Positions 1 through 7,701 of a DNA stretch of 12,243 nucleotides are shown here, one piece after another. A program made the position numbers and the translations under genes. Position 1 is the stretch's first letter. Each line of letters begins with the position of its first letter. Origin of the DNA: Chromera velia (Eukaryota; Sar; Chromeraceae); NCBI GenBank assembly GCA_018398765.1, contig JAHBMJ010003227.1, positions 1 to 12,243 of the forward strand. Reading direction: 5' to 3'. The notes beneath the pieces are model-generated. The model saw only the letters and a program-made list of their open reading frames with translations. It was not told where the DNA came from and did no database searches.

Positions 1-21
1 TCTCACTGGTTTCTTTCTCAG

Positions 22-235
22 GAGCGGCAGACAAGAGAAGAGCAGAAGCTTGAGCCCTTTCGACCATCTAGTCTCGGACATCAAGGGAAAGAGACTGAGC
101 CTTTTCGACCAGCTGGTCTGAGGTCTCAGCTGAACGCGAACGACAAACGGGGGCAGGAGAAAAGATTGGGGGGAGCTCTCCTACAGCTGTCTGACTGTCA
201 TGTATTTCATGAAGAAAAGATTCTTCCCGATGAAG
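22..235 (+). CDS. Candidate internal exon of an unrecognised host gene (5' part outside window)
   Basis: Frame 1 is open from base 1 to the TAG at 280-282. Within it, bases 22-235 are bounded by a strong acceptor (TTTCTTTCTCAG ending at 21) and a strong donor (AAG before GTGAGA at 236). This gives 214 bases, or 71 codons plus one base, with no stop. The peptide is hydrophilic and rich in Arg, Lys, Glu and Gln. It contains a short internal repeat, EPFRPSSLG followed 15 residues later by EPFRPAGL. The C-terminal part is more mixed (ALLQLSDCHVFHEE). I do not recognise the protein and assign no function. A possible last exon starts after the acceptor at 519-520 (CTCTCCACACAG). It would keep the phase, add about 13 residues and stop at TAA 559-561. 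Open frame plus both splice signals is the whole case; a chance open frame remains possible. Confidence 0.42.
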
Positions 236-710
236 GTGAGAAGGAGAAGAGAGGGGAACTGACTCGCTCCTCTGCTAAGTAGTCTCTTTCTCTCTCTCTT
301 TCCTCTTTCTTTCTTTTCCCCTGGTCTGCATGATGCGCAAAGGGGGAGAGAAAGGTCAATGAGGGGAATAGAAAAGTGCTGGAGGACTCCAAACTCCAGC
401 AAAAGAAGAAAATTCAGAAGGTTGTTTTTCAACGAACTGGCGAAACCATCTAACGTTGTTCATAGGTAGAGGTGATCTAGATAATTATCTACTGTAGAGA
501 GACGTTTCCTCTCCACACAGATGGACAGATGGACAGACAGACACTTGACACAAACTCTTAAAGGTTTATACATAGAAGGAAAGAATGTCAAACCTAGAGT
601 GATCCATCGAACTGCTGGAAGTCTCAATTTGATCCATCGAGCTAAAAGGAAATGAATTTCGGACGGTTGAAATCCGATTGCCAAACACCGTGCGCCAGCC
701 TTGAATCCGA
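236..710. other. Non-coding stretch: candidate intron, then intergenic DNA with short repeats
   Basis: Bases 236-520 could be an intron: a GTGAGA donor, a long CT-rich tract at about 283-330, and an acceptor at 519-520. Bases 521-545 are a GGACAGAT/GACAGACA-type simple repeat that overlaps the candidate last exon. Bases 562-710 show no convincing open frame. I looked here for a retroelement primer-binding site resembling the 3' end of initiator tRNA-Met, or an LTR end, and saw neither. Confidence 0.35.
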
Positions 711-713
711 TTG
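600..713. repeat. Two pairs of short direct repeats upstream of the retroelement body
   Basis: TGATCCATCGA occurs at 600-610 and 630-640. AATCCGATTG occurs at 671-680 and 704-713. The copies within each pair start 30 and 33 bases apart. They lie just upstream of the first element-like open frame. They may be chance, regulatory sites, or traces of local duplication. Confidence 0.3.
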
Positions 714-1512
714 GAGCGGTCCCGTCTGTCTGCATTACGTGTAGCGCCGCGTCCCGGTCGGTCCCGGTCCCTAGAGACGTCCATGCCGGAGATGGCGCCG
801 CCCCTGCAAGTTCCCAGACTCACTCCGCCTAAAGGTCCCATGTGGCGGCGGCGCACGACATTTTCAGCTCCCAAGAACATTGTCGTCCCCTACCTCCTCC
901 ACACGGTCAATCAGCCGAACCTTCTTGACGTGCTGATTCGCAATGCTCCTGGTGTAGGTCTCTTTGTCCTTCGTTCTTCGACTAAGGATGTCCTTCCCGC
1001 CTACCACGCGTGGGCGGAGAGAACGAAGGAGGAGAGGCAGATCTCACATGGGGTGAGGCTGTCTATGGACCTGATGTACCAGAAGGGGGTGTGACAGGGA
1101 ATTCCGCAGGTTGATGTTGAGGTCATGGACACCCCCTTCAAGGTGGGCGCACCGGAGGCCTGCATCATCCACAAGCCCTAGGGAGACAGGCCGGATGGGT
1201 ACGGCCTCAACCACCTCCCTCAAGCAATGTACGACCGTAGCCCACACTATAAGGCCGTTCTGAACGAGTCCTTTGAACACTCCCTTGGGGGAGGTCCCCA
1301 AGGCGGTTCCTGTGGGTACCGGTTCCAGTCACTGCAGGAGGTGTAGGACCGGCGGAACAAGGCGCGGTAGCTGAAGCAGCAGAGGGATCCACACGAGAGG
1401 ATTCTCCAAACCCCTCTCCCCGAGGCAGAGAAGAAGAGGTCGGCCAAGAAGGACTTCAGAGCCTCACCCGACGGCTGCCTACCTGATCACGTATTGGGTC
1501 GTGGGTGGATAG
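711..1512 (+). pseudogene. Upstream zone of the element, possible gag/protease remnant
   Basis: Frame 3 is open from 705 to the TGA at 1092-1094 (about 129 codons) and then broken by TAG at 1179, 1344 and 1368. Between about 1336 and 1490 frame 2 is open instead and reads as a Glu/Pro/Ser-rich stretch, so the true frame there is unclear. Position fits gag and protease, but I see neither a CCHC zinc knuckle nor a clear Gag (UBN2-like) pattern. Near 1507-1524 the bases GAT, ACT, GCT and TCT occur in order with a two-base interruption. That could be a broken D-T/S-G-A-S protease active site, but it is weak. The assignment to gag/protease rests on position only. Confidence 0.35.
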
Positions 1513-1800
1513 ACTGCTTCTGAGCTTACTGATACCGACCACTGTCAGCAAGGTCCCTTTCTCTCGGTGAGAAAGTTTGATGGTAGAGGCGCTGCCCACT
1601 TCAAACCATGGGACTTAGTTTACGGGTATGAACGGATGCACCTGGCTGCCTTCTCGGCCATCTCGGTCGACCAGAAGCGTGAGGCGATGGCGCTCCACAC
1701 GTGCTACGGACACCAGAACTTCGACGATCTCAAGGAGACTCTCGCGGCGGAGGGCATTGAGATCGATGAGGACTGCAGAAGGTAGCTTTCTGCATGTCCT
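1513..1800 (+). pseudogene. GAG-pre-integrase-like HHCC finger
   Basis: Frame 1 after the TAG at 1510-1512 contains LHTCYGHQNF. This gives His at 1696 and His at 1711 with four residues between them, followed by a helix-like stretch (DDLKETLAAEG). Candidate zinc-ligand Cys residues are at 1774 and 1795. In copia elements the GAG-pre-integrase domain has the form LWHxxLGH...C-x2-C and sits directly before the integrase core, as here. The second Cys pair is abnormal: six codons, including a TAG stop at 1783-1785, separate the two Cys residues instead of two. The finger is therefore damaged or the local frame has shifted. In an intact element this finger belongs to integrase and helps bind the ends of the cDNA. 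Confidence 0.6.
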
Positions 1801-2617
1801 CTCCGTCAACTAAAGAACGCGATCACTCTGAGGATTCACAAAAGGAGTGAACAGTTGTCTGCCGATTGGAGGTCGATCAAGGGAACGGTCTGGATCGTCG
1901 ACATCTGGTTCTTCAAGGACCTACTTGCAAAGGCCGAGACAGGGGGCTTCGGAATGATGGTGGTTCTCTACAAGCCAGGAACCGGGTTCTCTTTGGCCCA
2001 CCCAGCAAAGGAGAAAGATGAGGCTTCCCTCATCGACTGCGCACATTACTTTGCTCGCTGGCTAGGGCGTCCGCACCTGGTGTGCATGGATGGAGAGAAG
2101 GCAGGAGTGGGTGCCTCCTTTCAGTCGTGGCTCCAGAGGGACGGGTTGGGACTCCTCCGGACTGCACCCCATCGAGTACCGTCAGGGACCGCCGTACATG
2201 GATAAGGGTCTGCAGGCTCTGGTCAAGCGCTGCATTCACAGCAATTGGGAAGGAGTGGCCCTCCTCATGTCGGACCCGAACCACCGTTTTCCCCTTGCGG
2301 TGATTCACTTCGTGGTGATGGGGGAACGTTGGGGGTATTCCTGTGCATTTCACAGAACGGTGGGGGGCATCCCTTTTACTCTGACTTTTCGAAGAGCGCC
2401 TCCTGGATGGAGAGTGGGGGACACCGCAGTGGTGTCTATGCCCTCCCTGGGAATGGAATTGCATGGAATCATTGTGCAGTTCTTGGCTCCGCTCACGCAC
2501 GACGTTGTCGCGGTCTTTCACAGGCATAAGGAGAAAAACGTTCAAGGGGAACGTTTTACCATCCTGCAGGTCCACCTGGAATATCTGCAGACGGCCCCGG
2601 ACAACCTCCACCTCTAG
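1801..2617 (+). pseudogene. Integrase core (rve-type), frameshifted
   Basis: In frame 1 the first catalytic Asp lies in WIVDIWFF (codon 1900-1902) and the second in VCMDGE (2089-2091), 63 residues apart, as expected for a retroviral-type DDE integrase. The frame then moves to frame 2 at about 2155-2175. In frame 2, PYMDKGLQALVKR falls where the D-x35-E block ends. The residue at 2201-2203 is Asp, about 37 codons after the second Asp, where Glu is normal. The rest of frame 2 (WEGVALLMSD...AVIHFVV, then WRVGDTAVVSM) fits the tail of the core and a beta-rich C-terminal region. It stops at TAG 2615-2617. Integrase would insert element cDNA into host DNA in the nucleus; this copy is inactive. Confidence 0.68.
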
Positions 2618-3118
2618 GGGGGGCCTCGTTTCGATCAAGAAGGAACCATCCTCCTGGCTCTGGCGGGTGGAGAACAGGAGGATCCTCGACTATGGAAAAC
2701 TTCTGCAAGGCAGGAGGGGGGAACAGGCGCCCGCTACCGCAGACGGGCAGGGAGAAGCGACCTCGGGCACAGGGGATTCCCTCTAGTCCTTCTGGGCACC
2801 TCTCCGGTGGGACGATACGAGGGGTTGCAGTGAGGAAATTTTCTTTCCAGCTAGCTGATGAGGGCGAAGGTGTCGTAAGCTTGCGGGAAGCCCCTCGCCT
2901 CACTCACCTTCATGAGGGCCACCAGGAGATTTCAAGCATGAAGGCGCAGGCGTCGGCTTCATCATCGTCTTCATCTGCCCTCCCTTCTGCTCTGCCTCCC
3001 TCCCTCCCTCCCCCCCCTTGCTCTTGCAGAGCCCTCTGAACCCTCCCTTGCTCAGGCCGAGGCCTCGGTAAGGGAAGCGGGGGCGGCGGGCGCCCGACCA
3101 CGGTCTCCTTCTCCTGCT
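2618..3118 (+). pseudogene. Low-complexity linker after integrase, with frame changes
   Basis: Frame 2 reads on past the TAG at 2615 to a TGA at 2831 with no recognisable pattern. Between about 2830 and 3000 frame 1 is open instead and runs into a Ser/Ala/Pro-rich stretch. A C-rich run (about 2998-3017, repeated CTCC ending in eight C) then precedes a return to frame 2 (LAEPSEPSLAQAEASV). Homopolymer slippage is a natural cause of this frame change. Ser/Pro-rich linkers between integrase and reverse transcriptase are common in copia elements. No function can be assigned. Confidence 0.4.
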
Positions 3119-3478
3119 GTGTCCAACAGGGCTTCCGTCAACTCTGGAGAGTCACCGCTGCCGGATTTCTTTGTCCCGTTCGGCTCCTCTATGAAGGGGA
3201 CCATTCTGGACCCGTCTGGCCCTGGGGTGCTACGCACGTCTGGTACGGTGTGGCAGCATACTCGCGCTCCTTCGCGGGGAAGGAGGGTGAAGGATCCAGG
3301 CCCCGTCTTTTTTGACAAGAAGGGGAAACGTCTCCTAGGGGCCGACGGGGAGCCCCTGGGGTATGATTGGGAGGTGGAGCGGCCGGTGTTCATGACGTAC
3401 CGCCGGGGGGTGTATGACGTTTGGACTCGTCGTTTCGCGTTCATGCTCTACCCCAACTTGGGGGAGATCACTCAGTGA
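3119..3478 (+). pseudogene. Unrecognised globular block A in the integrase-RT spacer
   Basis: Frame 2 is open for about 119 codons from 3119 (and upstream into the linker) to TGA 3476-3478. The translation looks globular and aromatic-rich, with segments such as FFVPFGSSMKGTILDPSG, GPVFFDKKGKRLLGADG and RPVFMTYRRGVYDVWTRRF. The bases after the stop continue in the same frame (LNTLKNYLALRLTMG), so the stop is probably a lesion and not the natural end. I know no copia domain that matches. It could be part of an extended integrase C-terminal region, a Gag-like segment, or sequence captured from a host gene. Confidence 0.45.
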
Positions 3479-4333
3479 GAGGTCCTTAACACCCTTAAGA
3501 ACTACTTGGCTCTCCGACTGACGATGGGAGTCAAAGGGGACTCATGGAGAAGTGAGAGTGCAACAAGGACGCAGGATGAAATCTAGGAAGCACGTGGGGT
3601 GTTCTTTGAAGACATGGGTTTCGATTTTGAGGAGGACAACCTCAAGAAGATCATGTCACAAAACCAGGGCGTCTTTCTGCACTCGCCTCCACAGCCATGT
3701 CGGACTAAGACCCCAGAGGGGTGGACCACTTCGATGAGTCTCCGAGTCTCCATTGCTCCTGCTGCGGCTGGGGGCAAGCGTAGGGGGCAATACTATATGC
3801 ACAGGGCGCTCAAGTACTTGGACAGGCCGAAGCAGGAGTGGATCGAGGCAGACAAGGAATTGAGGGAGACAGATGGTCTGTCTCAGATTGAGCCCCTGGG
3901 AGCTAAGTATGCCTACTGAACCCCTCTGGAGGGGAAGTTCTAGACAGTTGGGCTGTCTATGGCTGTCGGTTTTCCCGAGAGGTACTACGGGTATAAGCGG
4001 ATCAAGTTCTAGAACTATGTTTTTCTAAGCTCCTACGACCCGGATCCGGTGGCTGCAAGCATTCGGGCGTACACCGAAGGAGGAGATCGGATGATGGAAC
4101 ACTTTTGGGACGTGTTCCGGGGGACAGAAAACAACAAAGATGAGAAGACGTGGTGCCTTGTGTGTGAGATGTGCTACCAGGTCAGGTGCATGTTCCACAG
4201 GTCGAAGCACCACAATGACCACTTGCGCCCCATCGTGTTCGAGAGAGAAGACCCTACGGTTGAGGTCGTCCCTCCCAAGGACCCCAGAGACAGGGTCGAC
4301 AAGAACGAGATCGGCCGCGGGGACCGAGCTTAG
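3479..4333 (+). pseudogene. Unrecognised block B with a BED-like zinc-finger pattern
   Basis: Frame 2 continues through TAG 3584, TGA 3917, TAG 3941 and TAG 4010 to TAG 4331. The part at 3599-3919 reads as a mixed alpha/beta protein ([37 protein letters not shown]). The last part (4049-4333) contains HFWDVF, then WCLVC, then [10 protein letters not shown]. That gives Cys at 4154 and 4163 and His at 4196, 4208 and 4211. Two aromatic positions upstream of C-x2-C-x10-H-x3-HH resemble a BED-type or C2H2 finger, which binds DNA in many transposases. It is not the CCHC knuckle of Gag. Function is unproven, and the stops make this copy non-functional. Confidence 0.45.
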
Positions 4334-5328
4334 GAGGAGCTCTCGAATGTATCGGTGAGAAAGACAGACAGAGAGAGAAGGGGAGGGGAAGGGCCCCTTA
4401 CACTCATTTGTTGGGTGCAGAGGATGAGGAGACTGAGGAAGACACCTTCGCTTCTGAGTCTCTGCTGTGGGGCAGATCGAGCGGGTCAGACAGAGACGAT
4501 AGAGATGATGGGAGGAATCTTTTTGATGGAGATGGAGGCCACAGGGACCCTCCCCCAGACGATTCTCCGCACGACCCACCTCCAGGGGGTTATTCTGGAG
4601 GAGACTGGGGCGGGGGAACAGATGATGATTACAAAAGACTGCGGAGATCGTCTGGGAGAAGGAATTTCTCCGAGAATGATGGAGACGACGAAAGAGGGGC
4701 AGAGTCTTCTGCCGAGAGGGGTAGAGAGGATGAGTCGGAACCGGAGAATAGGCCGATTGACCCTTCTGCGCACCTAGGGGGCGCAGATATGTCCCAGTCC
4801 AAACAAGGAACTCCCATCCGAGAGAGGAGAGTTTTGGGTCCAGCTGCACTGGAGTTCTCCTCGTATGATCGTCAGCCGATGGAGGCCCACCCCGTGAAGG
4901 GGGCAGTTGTCCAGCAGGATAACCGGAGAAAGCTTGTGGCCCTCCACTCAAAGGCGCATAGAAGCTATGGATGGGCAGACCTCGCACCCAATCTTTCGGT
5001 AAGGGACCCCCTCGCTTTCAAGGTTAAGGAAATCAGGGATGGGAGAGTGAAGACGTCATCCATCAAGCATGTGTTCGATATTCGGGGAGAGAGAGTCCCC
5101 GAAGAGGCTGTGCACATGATTGATGACCCCGTCCAGCTCCGCAAAGTTAGAGTCTGGAAACTGCCGGAGGAAGAAAGGGTAGGAGGTGCAAAGGGCTCTG
5201 CAGATGCGGTATCTGCAGATCCCTCCGCATCGTTGTCGTCCTCTGCTGTGCCTTCCTCTTCTGCTGTCCCTGCTGTGCCTCCTATTGAAGGGGAGTCACG
5301 TGTTGTCCCCAAGGCTGCTGAGTCTTAA
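4264..5328 (+). pseudogene. Acidic, low-complexity block with a short basic/beta segment
   Basis: Frame 1 is open from 4264 to TAA 5326-5328, over 350 codons, the longest intact + strand stretch. It overlaps the end of block B in frame 2, so a frameshift lies somewhere in 4264-4333. The first half is highly acidic and Gly/Asp/Ser/Arg-rich ([21 protein letters not shown]) and probably disordered. From about 4930 it becomes more structured: [19 protein letters not shown], then [20 protein letters not shown]. This is loosely like the beta-strand piece that ends copia integrases. It then turns into a Ser/Ala/Pro/Val-rich tail. No family is recognised. Confidence 0.45.
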
Positions 5329-5960
5329 CCTGTTGTTCCTTCGAACGCAGGCGGAGAGGAGTGAGCGGAGGATCATGGGGGTCCTCCTGCTTCCGAGGGG
5401 GCATCTAATGAAGGGAATGAGGTTGGGGGAGTTGAGCCACTAGGCCCTATTGTAGAGAATGTGGAGACGGATGAGGAACCTCCGTCTCTGGTAGCATCTA
5501 CAGACGGGGATGGGTATGCCTCGGATGCCAGCTTATCAACGTTTGAGGCAAGTGGCCTGGGCTTCGGGAGTGACAACAGCTCCTCGGATGAAGAGTGGGG
5601 TGTCCTGGGGGGTCGGAAACTGCCCAGGGCAGGAGAAGGACCCACCGTGAGGCAGAACCCACCCAAGGAGGAGGTTGAGGAGATGAACAAGGTGGATGAG
5701 GTTTTGCAGGGCCCGCAGTGGGAGCGGTTCAACACCCTCTGTGCGATGGAGGTTTTGAGGGAGGAGTGAGCAAAAAGAGTGCCCAAGGTGATGGGGAGGA
5801 ACTGGAATGATGATTTCCGGGAGGAAAGAGGCATTCCGTCGTTCGCTGGGGCGATTTCGTGGGAGAGGGAAGAGGGCAATCCCAGATGGGCTAGGACGCC
5901 GAAGAGCCCCACCAGGAGTAGGTAGTGCGGTCTTCCTCACCTGTCTTGCCTATCCTCTAG
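5329..5960 (+). pseudogene. Acidic linker leading to reverse transcriptase
   Basis: Frame 1 continues past TAA 5326 with stops at TGA 5362, TGA 5767 and TAG 5923. The open piece 5461-5769 is acidic and Ser-rich (METDEEPPS with a GTG in place of ATG, then [12 protein letters not shown] and [19 protein letters not shown]). It shows no recognisable domain. After 5770 the frame reads NWNDDFREERGIPSF and continues straight into the reverse transcriptase frame, which supports one ancestral reading frame. The two stops at 5767 and 5923 both fall inside a 195-base GT...AG interval (5766-5960), discussed as a possible intron. Confidence 0.4.
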
Positions 5961-7146
5961 GAACCCTCGGTCAGGGTTCCTGTTCACGGGAGCAGCCGTG
6001 TACGAGGAGGAGATGAGCCGTTTTAAGAAGGGCTCTACCCAGCTCCCCGCCACAAAAGAGGAGATCAACTCGGGATCTCATAAGCTCGCTGCCCTAAAGG
6101 AGTGGCTGGTGAACATTGTGAGAAATCGGACGCTCGGTAGAAGAGTTAAAAGGAACGAGGTTCGGGCGGTCGTTGGCATGGGCTGGCGATGCACTTGGAA
6201 AGAGACGGACGATGGGGGCCGGAAGCCTAAGACAAAGTTTTTCGCAAAGGGTTTCCTGGATGGCCAACTCGTTGACACCCACGTCGGAACGCGTTCCATC
6301 GCGGGAATCAACACCGTCTACCTTTTCATTGTGTCCACAGGAATGGAGATGGAAGCGGTGGATGTGACCGCTGCCTTCTTGACCTCCAAGGATCACAACG
6401 CCGAACGGGTCGGCGCGACACTGCCCTCAGTGCTGCCTCGAGTTCCTGATGAGAACCCCTTCAAGGACATCCCTAACGTCAAGTACGAGGAGCTGAGGAG
6501 GATGGCGGCCGAGTACGAGCCCGGCGGGGGCACGTACTTGATAGAGATGGGCCTCTAGAGACTGCTCTGTGTGGCCCAGCTTTTCGACCACAAGTTGGAG
6601 GGTGTATGTAAGGAGTTGGGGTTCAAGCGCGTGGACACGGCCATCGTAGTCAAGGCTCCCCCTGAGGGAGGGAGAGCCCAAGCTATCGTCATGAATTGGA
6701 TAGACGATTTGCTGACTGGAGCCCCTCCGAAGGAGCATAAAATCCTTCAGGAGACCCTCAACAGGAGGTTGGGCTTTGGGTCCGTATGTGTGATTGGGGA
6801 GGGATTAGAGAGGAAGTTTTCTGGGGTGGACATCTCCAGAGTCTCCACGGAGGAGATTCACCTCTCCCAGGTCTTGTACCTCGAGAACACAGACACCGCT
6901 CCTCTATGGGAGATTTTGAAGGAGAGACATCCGAGCAAACCCTGGAAGGGTTTGGACGGTAAGAGTGTTGAGCCTTCCACTGAAGAGGAGGTCGACGACC
7001 AGTATGAGAAGCCGATCTGTGCTGGAGTCGAGACTCTGCAGTGGGGGGTGAGAATGAATCCACTCTATGCGGTGTGGGGCTACACGGTAGCGCAGTTGAT
7101 TTCAAAGCCCTCCAGACGCGTTTTCAAGACGGTCGTGCACATTTAA
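5961..7146 (+). pseudogene. Reverse transcriptase, RVT_2 (Ty1/copia) type, with in-frame stops
   Basis: Frame 1 shows the RVT_2 landmarks in order. An entry helix (LAALKEWLVNIVRNRTLG) is followed by the strand pair GWRCTWKET and KTKFFAKGFLD. Motif A is MEAVDVTAAFLTS with catalytic Asp at 6361-6363. A degraded motif B region lies around the TAG at 6556-6558, where copia elements have the YGLKQAPRAW-like segment. Motif C is NWIDDLLTG with both catalytic Asp codons at 6703-6708. The tail (AVWGYTVAQLISKPSRR and, beyond TAA 7144-7146, IKMLKGHR) fits the conserved end of RVT_2. This enzyme would copy element RNA into cDNA in a cytoplasmic particle. The catalytic residues are kept but two stops interrupt the frame. 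Confidence 0.88.
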
Positions 7147-7680
7147 TTTATTAAGATGCTGAAGGGGCACCGTAACAAGCGGGTTTTCACGAGCGTGGGG
7201 CTCGTGCCCGTCATGCACGCGTACTTCGATGCAGCGTTCAAGTTTGCAACTTACGCTGCACGGTTGGGTTATGTTGTCAGGATCCTGCACTCGATCGAGC
7301 TACGAGGAGACCTGCGGTCCCTCCTGGAGAACTGGATCGCGTAGGCCACCAAAAGGGCGGGAAGGAAGGTCGGGTCTTCCACCGCCGGGGAGGTACTCGC
7401 CTTTAAGTTTCTTCTCAAGAAGCTCTTCGGCATCGTTGCCCTCGTTAAGGCAATATGGGGCCTCAAGAAGGTCCGTGTGAACGTCTACATAGACTCCGGC
7501 CCCCTCCATAACCAGTTCCGGTCTGGCAAGGCTCAGACCAATACGACCATGCAGGGCGTTTTGGAGTGGTGCATTCAAGAGATGCGTGTCCTTGGGGCAG
7601 ATCTCCAGTGGATTACACGAGTGAGGAACGTGGCGAACATGATGACCAAGTGCGCCCTCCCTGGTGGGGAAATGGCATAA
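7147..7680 (+). pseudogene. Copia-type RNase H, one in-frame stop
   Basis: Frame 1 carries the copia RNase H series. First Asp: HAYFDAAF, codon 7228-7230. Glu: GSSTAGEVLAF, codon 7390-7392, matching the SSTEAEY block. Next Asp: VYIDSGPLHNQF, codon 7492-7494, matching the CDNQSA block. Final block: VRNVANMMTK at 7621-7647, where the usual ADxLTK has Asn (7636-7638) in place of Asp. A TAG at 7342-7344 interrupts the frame between the first Asp and the Glu, in the loop where family members read WxSxxQ. The frame closes with TAA 7678-7680, a natural C-terminal position just after the ADxLTK-like block. The enzyme would degrade the RNA strand of the RNA-DNA hybrid during reverse transcription. Confidence 0.85.
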
Positions 7681-7701
7681 ATCCGGCGGCGTGGAACTTC
7701 T

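Noticed and set aside
2030-2638. A 202-codon minus-strand open frame opposite the integrase
   Set aside because: It mirrors the coding sequence of the integrase, which is clearly on the + strand; composition is typical of a shadow frame and no domain is visible.
7087-7155. A 69-base GT-AG interval that would remove TAA 7144
   Set aside because: It contains the conserved tail of the reverse transcriptase (VAQLISKPSRR), so it is ancestral coding sequence and not an intron.
1567-7680. An alternative genetic code in which stops are read as amino acids
   Set aside because: All three stop codons occur internally, together with real frameshifts, which is what mutational decay produces. Only the weaker TAG excess is kept as a finding.
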